A stretch of 53,451 nt of DNA from contig CALLML010000090.1 in NCBI GenBank assembly GCA_938005705.1, positions 1-53,451 of the forward strand, given 5' to 3'. The notes under the pieces were generated by a model. It saw only the letters and a program-made list of their open reading frames with translations. It did no database searches and was not told where the DNA came from. Origin of the DNA: an uncultured bacterium. GTDB taxonomy: Bacteria; Verrucomicrobiota; Kiritimatiellia; PWTM01. A program made the translations under genes and the position numbers. Below, piece after piece: positions 25,666-34,466 of the stretch; the first letter of the stretch is position 1, and each line of letters starts with the position of its first letter.

Positions 25666-26268
25666 ATGCTTTCGGCACACGATGGCGTCCCTACCTCTGG
25701 GCCCATGGCCTCCGGCCGTTCGACCGCCGAAAAAAACGCAGCGTCCGTCGCCCTCGACGCGACCAAGGGCGGTAGCCTGCCCGCGCGCGAGGCGCACCGC
25801 CGGCTCGTGCGCACCGCAGGCGCCTTCGCCCGCGATTTCGGCCTGAGCCGCGTCGTCGGCGAGCTGCTGATGCACTTGTATCTCACCGAGGGCGACGAAT
25901 CGCTCGACAAGATCGAATCGGAGCTGGGCCTAAGCAAGGCCGCCGTGAGCATTGCCGCTCGCCGCCTCGAGATGATGGGTTTGCTGGTGCGCGTGCGAAA
26001 GCCCGGCGACCGTCGCCGTTACTACCGCACCGCCGACCATCTCGATAGCGCGCTGCGGCTGGGCGTGCTGACGCTGCTGCGACGAAAAATCGGCGACGCC
26101 GCGGCGGAACTCGAAGCGGCCCGCCGCCTGCTCTCCGAAGGCGGAAAAAATCCGGGCCCGCGCGAACGGTTTTTGCTCGGTCGTATCCGCCGCGCCGAAG
26201 AGGTGCGGCGCCGCATCGCTCGCCTACTGGAAAATCCGCTGGCGCGGTGGCTGATGAATAGGCAATAA
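25666..26268 (+). CDS. GbsR/MarR-type transcriptional regulator
   Basis: Up to 200 residues. A winged helix-turn-helix is visible as SRVVGELLMHLYL, LDKIESELGLSKAAVSIAARRLEMMGLL and VRKPGDRRRYYRT. This combination is characteristic of GbsR-like proteins, a MarR-related family of dimeric regulators. Starts at 25666 and 25705 are both possible: the promoter spacing favours the second, and neither has a good ribosome site. It ends 20 bases before the 26.3-kb palindrome array and 183 before the first glycan gene, so it is the prime candidate to regulate the glycan locus (inference). Confidence 0.85.
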   Translation: MLSAHDGVPTSGPMASGRSTAEKNAASVALDATKGGSLPAREAHRRLVRTAGAFARDFGLSRVVGELLMHLYLTEGDESLDKIESELGLSKAAVSIAARRLEMMGLLVRVRKPGDRRRYYRTADHLDSALRLGVLTLLRRKIGDAAAELEAARRLLSEGGKNPGPRERFLLGRIRRAEEVRRRIARLLENPLARWLMNRQ

Positions 26269-26288
26269 AGGAGTATTCGCGCCCGGTT

Positions 26289-26430
26289 TTCCAAGGTTTG
26301 GAAAATGTGGGCGCGTGAACTTCCAAGGTTTGGAAAACAACGACAAATTTTTTCCAAGGTTTGGAACCATGAGCGGCTGATGTTTCCAAGCCTTGGAAAC
26401 ATCGGGGACCGGGCTTTCCAAGGTTTGGAC
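26289..26430. repeat. Array 1: five TTCCAAGGTTTGGAA-type palindromes, 31-32 bp apart
   Basis: Copies start at 26289, 26321, 26352, 26384 and 26416. Three are TTCCAAGGTTTGGAA, one is TTCCAAGCCTTGGAA, and the last is TTCCAAGGTTTGGAC. Start-to-start spacing is 32, 31, 32 and 32 bp, so identical faces of the helix are presented every three turns. The 16-17 bp spacers show no similarity. The array fills the gap between the regulator stop and the glycan operon's first ribosome site. Confidence 0.95.
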
Positions 26431-26451
26431 AATGAAGACAGGAGATTCACG

Positions 26452-27570
26452 ATGCAGGTGCCCTTGCTGGATTTGACGAAGCAGTATGCGGCCCTGCGGG
26501 CCGAGATCGAGCCGGCCGTGCTCGAGCTGATGGCCTCGCAGCAGTTCATTCTCGGGCCGAAGGTGGCGGAATTCGAGTGCGCCCTGGCCGGCTATTGCGG
26601 CGCCCGCTACGCCGTCGGCGTCAGCTCCGGCACGGACGCGCTGCTGATTGCGCTGATGGCCGAAGGCGTCGGCGCAGGCGACGAGGTGATCACCTCGCCC
26701 TACACGTTCTTCGCCACGGCCGGCAGCATCGCCCGGCTCGGCGCGCGGCCGGTGTTCGTGGATATCGATCCCGGAACGTTCAACTTGCGCGCCGATCGCG
26801 TCGAGGCGGCGATCACCCCGCGCACAAAGGCGATCATGCCGGTGCATCTCTTCGGCCAGCTCGCCGATATGGACCCCCTGCTCGAAATGGCGCGGCGGCG
26901 CGGCGTGGCCGTGATCGAGGACGCTGCTCAGGCCATCGGCGCGGAGCACCAGGGACGGCGGGCGGGGGCGATCGGCGATTACGGATGCTTCTCCTTCTTC
27001 CCGTCGAAAAACCTCGGCGGGTTCGGCGACGGCGGCGCGGTGACGACGAACGACGAGACCCGTTATCGGCGTCTGGTGCGCCTACGCAATCACGGGATGG
27101 AGCCGAAATATTTTCACGGCGAAATCGGCGGCAACTTCCGCCTCGACGCGCTGCAGGCAATCGTGCTGCACATCAAACTGCGCCATCTCGAGGCGTGGCA
27201 CGCGGCGCGCGCGCGCAACGCTGAGCGCTACGCGCGCCTGTTCCGGGAGGCCGGGCTGCTGCACAAGGGCATCGTCCGCCTGCCGCAGGCCGCGACGGAC
27301 CACCCCGTGTGGAATCAGTATGTCATCCGCGCCGCGCGGCGCGATGAGTTGATGGCGCATCTGAAGACGACGGGCATCGGATGCGAGATTTACTATCCGG
27401 TGCCGTTGCACCTCCAGAAATGCTTGGCGTATCTCGGCTACACCGAGGGCGCGTTCCCGGAGGCCGAGCGCGCCGCGCGTGAGACGCTGGCCCTGCCGAT
27501 CTATCCGGAGCTAACCGAGGCGCAGCAGTCCGCCGTCGTGGACGCCATCGCCGCCTTCTACCGCCCATGA
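26452..27570 (+). CDS. DegT/DnrJ/EryC1-type PLP sugar aminotransferase
   Basis: A 372-residue fold-type I PLP aminotransferase that adds an amino group to a nucleotide keto-sugar. Visible motifs are [13 protein letters not shown] (cofactor phosphate), [11 protein letters not shown] (the PLP-ring Asp region) and the Schiff-base lysine in [15 protein letters not shown]. The N-terminus [12 protein letters not shown] resembles WbpE-type enzymes acting on 3-keto-uronic sugars, but substrate assignment from sequence alone is weak. ACAGGAGATTC precedes the ATG. Its stop overlaps the next gene by four bases. Confidence 0.93.
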   Translation: MQVPLLDLTKQYAALRAEIEPAVLELMASQQFILGPKVAEFECALAGYCGARYAVGVSSGTDALLIALMAEGVGAGDEVITSPYTFFATAGSIARLGARPVFVDIDPGTFNLRADRVEAAITPRTKAIMPVHLFGQLADMDPLLEMARRRGVAVIEDAAQAIGAEHQGRRAGAIGDYGCFSFFPSKNLGGFGDGGAVTTNDETRYRRLVRLRNHGMEPKYFHGEIGGNFRLDALQAIVLHIKLRHLEAWHAARARNAERYARLFREAGLLHKGIVRLPQAATDHPVWNQYVIRAARRDELMAHLKTTGIGCEIYYPVPLHLQKCLAYLGYTEGAFPEAERAARETLALPIYPELTEAQQSAVVDAIAAFYRP

Positions 27571-28625
27571 GCGCCCCCTTCATCGAGATCGCCGGCCGGT
27601 GCATCGGAGCGGGGCATCCTGCCCTGATCATCGGCGAGGTCGCCCAGGCCCACGACGGGTCGCTCGGCCTCGCCCACGCCTACATCGACGCCGTGGCCGA
27701 CGCGGGCGCGGATGCCGTCAAGTTCCAGACGCATCTGGCCGAGCACGAATCCACGCTCGATGAACCCTTCCGCACGCGCTTCAGTCCGCAGGACGTTACG
27801 CGTTTCGCCTACTGGAAGCGCATGCAGTTCACGCCCGAACAATGGGCCGGCCTCGCCGACCACGCCCGCCGACGCGGACTGCTTTTTCTCAGCACCCCCT
27901 TCTGCCCTCAGGCCGTACGGCTCCTGAAGGAGATCGGAATGCCCGCCTGGAAACTCGGCTCCGGCGAATTCCGGTCGGTGGAATTGCTCGATGCCATCGG
28001 CGAGGCGGAAGGACCGGTGCTGCTGAGCACGGGCATGAGCGCCTGGGCGGAGATAGACGCCATGGTGGCGGAACTTAGCCGGCGCGGGCGTCCGTTCGCG
28101 CTCCTGCAATGTGTCAGCCGCTACCCCACGCCGCTCGAAGAGGTCGGCCTCAACCTTCTCGACGAGATGCGCCGCCGATACGGGGCGCCAGTCGGCCTTT
28201 CCGATCATTCCGGCACTCCGTTTCCGGGCCTAGCCGCCCTCGCGCGCGGCGCCGCGCTGCTGGAAGTGCACGTCATCCTTGACCGACGCTGTTTCAGCCC
28301 CGACGCCCCCGCCTCGGTGACGGCGGATGAATTGAGGCTGCTGGCCCGCGCTCGCGACGCTTTTCATCGCATGGACACGCATCCGGCGGACAAGGATGCC
28401 ACCGCCACCGAACTCACCGAAATGCGCCGGCTGTTCACGAAAAGCGTTGCGCCGGCGCGCGATCTGCCGGCCGGCACGGTGCTGGCCCCCGAGCATCTCG
28501 CAGCCAAAAAACCGGGAACCGGCATCCCCTATACCGAGGTCGCGCGCGTGATTGGACGGCGGCTCAGACGCAATGTGCGCCCCGACCGCCTGCTGACCTG
28601 GGAGGACCTCGATGGCGCGCCGTAA
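27567..28625 (+). CDS. neuB: NeuB-like nonulosonic acid synthase (N-acetylneuraminate synthase family)
   Basis: A 352-residue enzyme that condenses phosphoenolpyruvate with an N-acyl-mannosamine-type sugar to a nine-carbon keto acid (sialic, legionaminic or pseudaminic class). The TIM barrel shows [42 protein letters not shown] and VGLSDHSGT. The C-terminal SAF/antifreeze-like domain begins near residue 285 ([15 protein letters not shown]). ATGA overlap with the aminotransferase and a 14-base overlap with the NeuC-like gene place it in one operon. Which nonulosonate is made cannot be read from this. Confidence 0.93.
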   Translation: MSAPFIEIAGRCIGAGHPALIIGEVAQAHDGSLGLAHAYIDAVADAGADAVKFQTHLAEHESTLDEPFRTRFSPQDVTRFAYWKRMQFTPEQWAGLADHARRRGLLFLSTPFCPQAVRLLKEIGMPAWKLGSGEFRSVELLDAIGEAEGPVLLSTGMSAWAEIDAMVAELSRRGRPFALLQCVSRYPTPLEEVGLNLLDEMRRRYGAPVGLSDHSGTPFPGLAALARGAALLEVHVILDRRCFSPDAPASVTADELRLLARARDAFHRMDTHPADKDATATELTEMRRLFTKSVAPARDLPAGTVLAPEHLAAKKPGTGIPYTEVARVIGRRLRRNVRPDRLLTWEDLDGAP

Positions 28626-29844
28626 AGTCTGTGTGGTGTTGGTGGACCGCGCCAACTACGGGCGGATGAAACCCGTCATGCGCGCGATCGCCGCGCATCC
28701 GGAACTCGAACTCCAGACGCTTTGCACCGGCACCATGTTGCTTGAGCGATTCGGCGAGGCCGTGCGCATCGTGGAAAACGACGGCTTCCCCGTGAGCGGC
28801 CGAATCTATGTGGAGCTGGAAGGATCGGTCCCGACGACAATGGCCAAATCGGTCGGCTTCGCCGTGATCGAATTCGCCACGGAGTTTCATCGCCTCAAAC
28901 CCGACCTGGTCCTGCTCATCGGCGACCGCTACGAGGCGCTGGCGGCGGCCGTCGCCGCCGCCTACATGAACCTGTGCATCTGCCACCTTCAGGGCGGCGA
29001 GGTCAGCGGCTCGATCGACGAAAGCGCGCGGCACGCCATCACGAAATTCGCGCACTATCACTTTCCGGCGACGGAACGCGCAGCCCGATATCTCATCCGC
29101 ATGGGCGAAAGGCCCGACACGATTTTGACGGTGGGCTGTCCCAGTAGCGATCTGGCGGCCACAGTGACGACCGACGGCGTCGCCGAAATCATCAATCGTG
29201 GAGGACGCGGATGTGTCGTGGATCCGGGGCGCCCGTTTCTGCTCACGATCTTTCATCCGATCACCACCGAGTTCGGCGGCGAGGCCGAGCAGATGATGCG
29301 GCTGCTGGAGGCGCTGACGCGCGTGGCCCGGCCAACGGTTCTCTTATGGCCCAACATTGACGCCGGCGCGGATCATATCAGCAAGGCCATTCGTGTTTTT
29401 CGCGATCGGCCGGGCGTGGGATGGCTGCGCACGATCATCAACCTTCCGCCGGAGGACTATCTGAAAGTCTTGCGGGCGACATCCTGCGCGGTGGGCAACT
29501 CGAGCAGTTTTGTCCGCGATGCCGGTTTCTTCGGCACGCCGGTGGTGCTGGTGGGCAATCGGCAGTGGGGGCGCGAGTATGATCAGCATGTGCGCCATGT
29601 GCCGGTGGAGGCCCACGCCATCGAGCGGGCCATTCGCGAACAATTAGCGCACGGCCGCTATCCGGCGAGCCGGCTATACGGGGACGGGCTGGTGGCGGGC
29701 CGCATTGCCGAGGCCTTGGCGCGGCTGAAGCCGTACGTGCAGAAACGGTTGCACTACATTCACGACGATCCGGGTTCCACGGGCGTCGCTGCGGTTTTGG
29801 CAGTCCCTGGTGGCGGATCTGCAGCCCCGCCGCCGAAAAAATGA
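28612..29844 (+). CDS. neuC: NeuC-like UDP-N-acetylglucosamine 2-epimerase (hydrolysing)
   Basis: A 410-residue GT-B-like enzyme that converts a UDP-HexNAc to the free ManNAc-type sugar used by NeuB. Family motifs are LIGDRYEALAAA, CHLQGGEVSGSIDES and HAITKFAHYHFPATE, then LTIFHPITTE and VGNSSSFVRDAG for nucleotide binding. The last 40 residues are low-complexity and Ala/Pro/Lys-rich, possibly run-on. It overlaps the NeuB-like gene by 14 bases; after it there is a 210-base gap. Confidence 0.92.
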   Translation: MARRKVCVVLVDRANYGRMKPVMRAIAAHPELELQTLCTGTMLLERFGEAVRIVENDGFPVSGRIYVELEGSVPTTMAKSVGFAVIEFATEFHRLKPDLVLLIGDRYEALAAAVAAAYMNLCICHLQGGEVSGSIDESARHAITKFAHYHFPATERAARYLIRMGERPDTILTVGCPSSDLAATVTTDGVAEIINRGGRGCVVDPGRPFLLTIFHPITTEFGGEAEQMMRLLEALTRVARPTVLLWPNIDAGADHISKAIRVFRDRPGVGWLRTIINLPPEDYLKVLRATSCAVGNSSSFVRDAGFFGTPVVLVGNRQWGREYDQHVRHVPVEAHAIERAIREQLAHGRYPASRLYGDGLVAGRIAEALARLKPYVQKRLHYIHDDPGSTGVAAVLAVPGGGSAAPPPKK

Positions 29845-29930
29845 GCTTGGATGCGGCTCAGTAACTTAGAGACCTCATCGTCGTCGGAAACAATCCTCAT
29901 GCCGAAGGCAATAGAGCTGCTCGCCTAATT

Positions 29931-29965
29931 CTCTATCTCCGCGTTCTCTGCGCCTCCGCGGTGAA
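29931..29965. repeat. Short repeat of a type common in environmental genomes
   Basis: Between NeuC and the dehydrogenase, the segment TCTCCGCGTTCTCTGCGCCT followed by CCGCGGTGAA matches, from memory, a short non-coding repeat seen in many uncultured-bacterium contigs. Only one copy is in this window, so its repeat nature is background knowledge and cannot be shown here. Confidence 0.4.
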
Positions 29966-30054
29966 TATCGTGAATGGCTCGAAAGCGGAAAGGCCATGGT
30001 GATCGGTTGCGGTGGATCCCACGGATCGGACATATTCCAGCGGCATCAAGGCTC

Positions 30055-31038
30055 ATGTCTATCCCTCCCGTCGTTCTCCTCATCGAACCGGATCGCTTCA
30101 GCGATAAGGCCCTCGCGATTTTACAATCCTTCGCCGACGTGCGGGCCGAACGCCCCGCCGATCCGCAGGAATTTCGCGCTGGGATCGTCGAGGCCGACGC
30201 GCTCTGGACGCGTCTGGCCTGGCGCTTGGACGCGTCCGTGATGGATGCGGCGCCCCGTCTGCGGGTCATCGTCACGCCGACGACCGGCCTGACGCATATT
30301 GACCTCGAAGCGGCGGAGCGCCGCGGCATCGCCGTGCTTTCGCTACGCGGCGAAACCGCTTTTCTCGAGCGCATCACGTCAACCGCCGAGCTGACCTGGG
30401 GCCTCGTGCTCGCCCTGGCGCGCCGACTGTCGGAAGCGTTCGACCATACGCGCGCGGGCGGATGGAATCGCGATGCGCTGCGCGGGCACGAACTGCGGGG
30501 CAGGACACTCGGCATCATCGGCCTCGGCCGTCTGGGACGCAGAGTGGCGAGTTATGGTCAGGCCTTCCTCATGCACGTGCTGGCGTATGACCCGTCGCCG
30601 TCCGAAGTCCCGGAGGGTGTGACTATGACGCCGCTGGAGACGGTGTTGAAGGAGTCGGACATCATCACGATGCACGCCGCGCTCACGCCTTCGTCGCGCG
30701 GGATGCTGGATGAGCGCGCATTTGCCCTCATGAAACCGGGCGTATGGTTCGTCAACACGGCGCGCGGCGAGTTGGTGGACGAGCGCGCGCTGCTGGTCGC
30801 GCTCGAGAGCGGACACGTCGCCGCCGCCGCGCTCGACGTGCTCGCCGGGGAACCTTTCGCCGACGCAGTGGTGGCGCAGGCACATCCGCTGGCAGCCTGG
30901 GCGCGCGTGCATCCCGACCGCCTCCTGCTCACGCCCCATATCGGCGGGGCCACGATAGAAGCGATGGAAGCCACGGAGGTGTTTATGGCGGAAAAACTGC
31001 GAAACTGGTGGCGGTCTGTCTTTGAGGGCACGCGATGA
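30055..31038 (+). CDS. D-isomer-specific 2-hydroxyacid dehydrogenase (SerA-like)
   Basis: A 327-residue NAD-dependent dehydrogenase. The Rossmann motif is TLGIIGLGRLGRRVASYG. The catalytic Arg is in NTARGELVDE, the Glu follows near LAGEPF, and the His is in LLTPHIGGATIEAME. The ATG at 30055 is preceded by AAGG; longer reading would run into non-coding DNA. Within a glycan cluster it could make or oxidise a hydroxy-acid substituent (inference). The stop overlaps the methyltransferase start by four bases. Confidence 0.9.
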   Translation: MSIPPVVLLIEPDRFSDKALAILQSFADVRAERPADPQEFRAGIVEADALWTRLAWRLDASVMDAAPRLRVIVTPTTGLTHIDLEAAERRGIAVLSLRGETAFLERITSTAELTWGLVLALARRLSEAFDHTRAGGWNRDALRGHELRGRTLGIIGLGRLGRRVASYGQAFLMHVLAYDPSPSEVPEGVTMTPLETVLKESDIITMHAALTPSSRGMLDERAFALMKPGVWFVNTARGELVDERALLVALESGHVAAAALDVLAGEPFADAVVAQAHPLAAWARVHPDRLLLTPHIGGATIEAMEATEVFMAEKLRNWWRSVFEGTR

Positions 31039-31949
31039 CGCACCCCCGAACGCCGGAGCGCGCCGCGCGCATCGCGGCGCTGCGTTTCGACTACCCGGCC
31101 CAGGAAACGGAGCCGGTGCTTCGCTGCAATCTCTGCGGCGGAGTGCGCTGGACACCGTTGACCCGCCGAGACCGCTATGGCTTTCCGGCGCCGACGACCT
31201 TGTGCGAGGGCTGCGGTCTAGCCGTCCTCAATCCGCGTATGACCGCCGCCGCCTACGCGCGGTTTTACGCGTCGGTCTATCGTCCGCTTGTCAGCGCCTA
31301 TCACGGGCGCCGCATTGACGCCCGTACGATCCAAGCCGAGCAATGGTCCTATGCGGAGAAAATGGCGCGCCTGCTCGAGCCTTTCGTATCCGAGGGGCTG
31401 CATCGGACCTTTCTTGATGTCGGAGGGTCCACCGGTGTCGTGGCGGCGCATTTTGCCCGTCGGTTCGGATGGCGCGGAACGGTGATTGACCCTGCGCCGG
31501 ATGAGGTGGCGGAGGCGCGCGCGCTGGGGATCGAGTCGGTGGAAGGCTTTGTGGAGACATGGAATCCGGGCGGGCGCACGTTCGATGTGATCGGTCTTTT
31601 TCAGACGATTGATCATCTGCTGGATGTGCGCGCCACGTTGGACAAGATTCACGCGATACTGGCGCCCGGCGGCTGGTTCGTGATGGACATTGTGGATTTT
31701 CGTTTCGTGGCGCACCACAACCGGAGCGTCGAGGCGGCGACGAAGATTGACCACCCCTACGCTTTCGTCGAGGAAACCGCGGAGGCCTACCTGGCTCGCG
31801 CCGGTTTCGAGCCGGTGCGCAAGGCCCGCAGCGCAGATGGTCACCTGGTGGCTTACGTTTGTCGTCCCGTCGCACCACGGCCGGATGCCATGACACCGCC
31901 GGGTTTTGCCGCGTCGTTTCGCCGCGAAATGGAATCACTGTTTTTGTAG
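31035..31949 (+). CDS. Class I SAM-dependent methyltransferase with N-terminal Cys pairs
   Basis: A 304-residue protein. Two Cys pairs near the N-terminus (CNLCGG and CEGCGL) look like a zinc-binding domain, as in C-methyltransferases for deoxysugars and some GT-associated enzymes. The Rossmann SAM site is FLDVGGSTGVVAAHFA, and a later acidic motif is FDVIGLFQTIDHL. The enzyme may methylate a sugar of the glycan, but the target is unknown. It is coupled to the dehydrogenase upstream. Confidence 0.82.
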   Translation: MTHPRTPERAARIAALRFDYPAQETEPVLRCNLCGGVRWTPLTRRDRYGFPAPTTLCEGCGLAVLNPRMTAAAYARFYASVYRPLVSAYHGRRIDARTIQAEQWSYAEKMARLLEPFVSEGLHRTFLDVGGSTGVVAAHFARRFGWRGTVIDPAPDEVAEARALGIESVEGFVETWNPGGRTFDVIGLFQTIDHLLDVRATLDKIHAILAPGGWFVMDIVDFRFVAHHNRSVEAATKIDHPYAFVEETAEAYLARAGFEPVRKARSADGHLVAYVCRPVAPRPDAMTPPGFAASFRREMESLFL

Positions 31950-31980
31950 ATGACCCCGATTCGGATTTCGGAGATACGAC

Positions 31981-32688
31981 ATGAAGATATTGGGCTTGAT
32001 TCCCGCGCGGGGCGGATCCAAAGGACTGCCCGGCAAGAACATTCGTCCGCTTTTGGGGCGGTCGCTGATCGAGCGCGCGTTTGAATCGGCGCGCGCTTCC
32101 GGCGCGCTGGACCGCATCGTGCTTTCGACCGACGATCCAATGATCGCAGCGGAGGGCCGTCGCATCGGCCTGGAGGTCCCTTTCCTGCGGCCTGCCGAGT
32201 TGGCGTCGGATACCAGTCCGATGATGGATGTGGCGATCCATGCGCTGACCGCGCTCGCATCGGAGGGATACATGGCGGATGTGCTCGTGCTGCTCCAGCC
32301 GACCTCGCCGCTGCGCACGCCCGAGCACATCCGCCGCGGAGTCCAATTGCTCGACGGATATGATGCCGTTTGCACCGTCGTGCCCGTGCCCAAGGACCTG
32401 TGTCCGCACTATCTGATGAAAATCGGCGACGACGGGTTCTTGACCTTCTTCATGCCCGACGGCCCGCGCTACACACGCCGACAGGACGTGCCGCAGGCCT
32501 ACCGCCGCGACGGAACCCTGTTCATCACGCGCGCGTCGGTCATCCTAGAACAGCGCAGCTTCTACGGCGCGCGCTGCGTACCGCTCCTCCTCTCGCCCGA
32601 CGAGTCCTTGAACATTGACACGCCGGAAGACTGGGCTGAAGCCGAACGGCGTCTGGCCCGGCGCGACGAACCGGCGGCGCAATCCTGA
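31981..32688 (+). CDS. neuA: CMP-nonulosonic acid cytidylyltransferase (NeuA-like)
   Basis: A 235-residue nucleotidyltransferase that activates a nonulosonic acid with CTP. The N-terminal loop IPARGGSKGLPGKN binds CTP; DVLVLLQPTSPLRT and DTPEDWAEAE near the end are family-typical. Together with NeuB and NeuC it completes a route from UDP-HexNAc to a CMP-activated nine-carbon sugar. GGAG lies eight bases before the ATG. 2-keto-3-deoxy acid cytidylyltransferases are similar, but the gene context favours nonulosonate. Confidence 0.9.
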   Translation: MKILGLIPARGGSKGLPGKNIRPLLGRSLIERAFESARASGALDRIVLSTDDPMIAAEGRRIGLEVPFLRPAELASDTSPMMDVAIHALTALASEGYMADVLVLLQPTSPLRTPEHIRRGVQLLDGYDAVCTVVPVPKDLCPHYLMKIGDDGFLTFFMPDGPRYTRRQDVPQAYRRDGTLFITRASVILEQRSFYGARCVPLLLSPDESLNIDTPEDWAEAERRLARRDEPAAQS

Positions 32689-32723
32689 AACCCTCGAGCC
32701 GGCGCCAACGAAATTTTTCCGCC

Positions 32724-34466
32724 ATGTGCGGTATCGCCTTCACCTCGAATCCGTTCGGCATCGCGAATGAGCTCGACCGCATGATCGCGGCCTTGCGCCA
32801 TCGCGGGCCGGACGACAGCGGCGCGAAATTTGTGGCGGCTGGCGCCGCCGGCCTCGCGCACACGCGGTTGAGCGTGCTCGACCTTTCTGCGCGAGGGCAT
32901 CAGCCCATGATCAGCGCAGATGGCTGCCATACGATCGTCTTCAACGGCGAAATTTACAACTACCCGGAGCTCCGGGCCGAGCTGCGCGATTATCCCTTCG
33001 TCAGCCACACGGACACCGAGGTCGTGCTGGCTGCCTATCAACGCTGGGGACGCGCCTGTCTCCATCGTTTCATCGGCATGTTTGCCTTCCTCATCTGGGA
33101 TGAGACGGAAGGCCGGCTGTGGGGCGCGCGCGACCGATTCGGTGTCAAACCGCTCTATTACCACCAGGGGCCGGATGGCATCTTGCGGATCGCCAGTGAG
33201 ATCGGCGCCCTGCGGGCGGCGGGCGTCGGTGCGAAGCCGGATGCGTCCGCGTGGGCTGCGTATCTGGCGAAGGGGTTGAGCGATCATACCGAAGCCACAT
33301 TCTGGGAGGGCGTGCGCGCCCTGCCGCCGGGCAGCGAACTGGCCTGGAGCCCGTCGGTAGGCCTGAGGATTTCGACCTGGTATGATCCGGCGGACGCACT
33401 GCGCGCCGGCGAGGACGAGCGCGACGACGCGGCGGTCGCGGATGAGCTGCTGGCGCTCCTCGAGGAGACTGTCCGGCTGCGGTTCCGAGCCGATGTGCCC
33501 GTGGGCATTTGCCTTTCCGGCGGCCTCGATTCGTCCCTGCTCCTCGGTTTGGTGCATCGCGTACAGGGGCCCGACTCGACTGTGGAGGCGTTCAGTTTCG
33601 CGTGCGGGGACCCGGCCTATGACGAAACCCCTTGGATCGAAACCATGCTGCGCGCGACACGACATCCCTGGCGTCTCTGCCGGCTGGACCCCGCGGACGT
33701 GCCGCGTCTTGCCGCCGCGGTGCAGCGCACGCAGGACGGTCCGTTCGGCGGATTGCCGACCCTCGGAATGGCGCGGGTGCACGCGCGTGCCCGCGAACGC
33801 GGGGTGGTGGTGCTGCTGGACGGCAACGGCGTGGACGAGGCGTGGGCGGGATACGATTATTACGCCCGCGTCGCGGAGCTGGACGCCACACGCGCGCCCA
33901 TACAGGGTGTTCGCGCCCCCGATCTTTCGCTGACCAGCGTCCTGCAGCCCGATTTTGCCGCTCTCGCCGCGGATTGGACGCCGCCGCGCCCGAGCCGCGA
34001 CCCGCTGCGCAATGCCCAGTTCCGCGACCTTCGCCACACGAAAATTCCCCGCGCACTGCGGTTCAACGACCGCGTGTCCATGCTCTACTCGCGCGAGCTG
34101 CGCGAACCGTTTCTCGATCATCGGATTGTGGAACTCGGACTGCGCCAGCCCGCCCACCGCAAAATCGGCGGCGGACAAGGCAAGCGTCTCGTGCGCGAAA
34201 TTGCGCGCCGAATCATCCCTTGCGCCGTTTCGGAGGCCCCCAAACGACCGGTGCAAACGCCTCAACGCGAGTGGCTCCGCGGGCCGCTCGCCGCGTGGGC
34301 GGAAGCGCGGCTGGAATCGGCGCTCTCCGGCTGGGGGCGCGATTGGCTCCAGCCCGATGCCGCGCGCGCGCTGGTTCAGCGTTATGTCCGCGAAGGAGGC
34401 GAGAACAGTTTTCCCATTTGGCAATTGGTCAATCTTGGTTTGGCCGTCGAGGAGGCGGCGACGTGA
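32724..34466 (+). CDS. asnB: AsnB-type glutamine-dependent amidotransferase (first copy)
   Basis: A 580-residue protein. Class II glutaminase Cys2 is in MCGIAF, with VLDLSARGHQPM and FNGEIYN following. The synthetase PP-loop is ICLSGGLDSSLLLG. Where AsnB usually has GDGGDELFGGY, this reads DGNGVDEAWAGY, so acceptor binding may differ. In glycan loci, AsnB homologues are thought to amidate sugar carboxylates (uronic or nonulosonic acids) rather than aspartate, which suits this context (inference). The stop overlaps the next start by one base. Confidence 0.88.
   Translation: MCGIAFTSNPFGIANELDRMIAALRHRGPDDSGAKFVAAGAAGLAHTRLSVLDLSARGHQPMISADGCHTIVFNGEIYNYPELRAELRDYPFVSHTDTEVVLAAYQRWGRACLHRFIGMFAFLIWDETEGRLWGARDRFGVKPLYYHQGPDGILRIASEIGALRAAGVGAKPDASAWAAYLAKGLSDHTEATFWEGVRALPPGSELAWSPSVGLRISTWYDPADALRAGEDERDDAAVADELLALLEETVRLRFRADVPVGICLSGGLDSSLLLGLVHRVQGPDSTVEAFSFACGDPAYDETPWIETMLRATRHPWRLCRLDPADVPRLAAAVQRTQDGPFGGLPTLGMARVHARARERGVVVLLDGNGVDEAWAGYDYYARVAELDATRAPIQGVRAPDLSLTSVLQPDFAALAADWTPPRPSRDPLRNAQFRDLRHTKIPRALRFNDRVSMLYSRELREPFLDHRIVELGLRQPAHRKIGGGQGKRLVREIARRIIPCAVSEAPKRPVQTPQREWLRGPLAAWAEARLESALSGWGRDWLQPDAARALVQRYVREGGENSFPIWQLVNLGLAVEEAAT

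Noticed and set aside
26289-26430. CRISPR array
   Set aside because: Repeats are 15 bp and spacers only 16-17 bp, there are no cas genes, and the repeats are palindromic over their full length.
32562-34424. 620-codon minus-strand frame opposite the first AsnB gene
   Set aside because: Antisense shadow; the plus strand has full glutaminase and PP-loop motifs.
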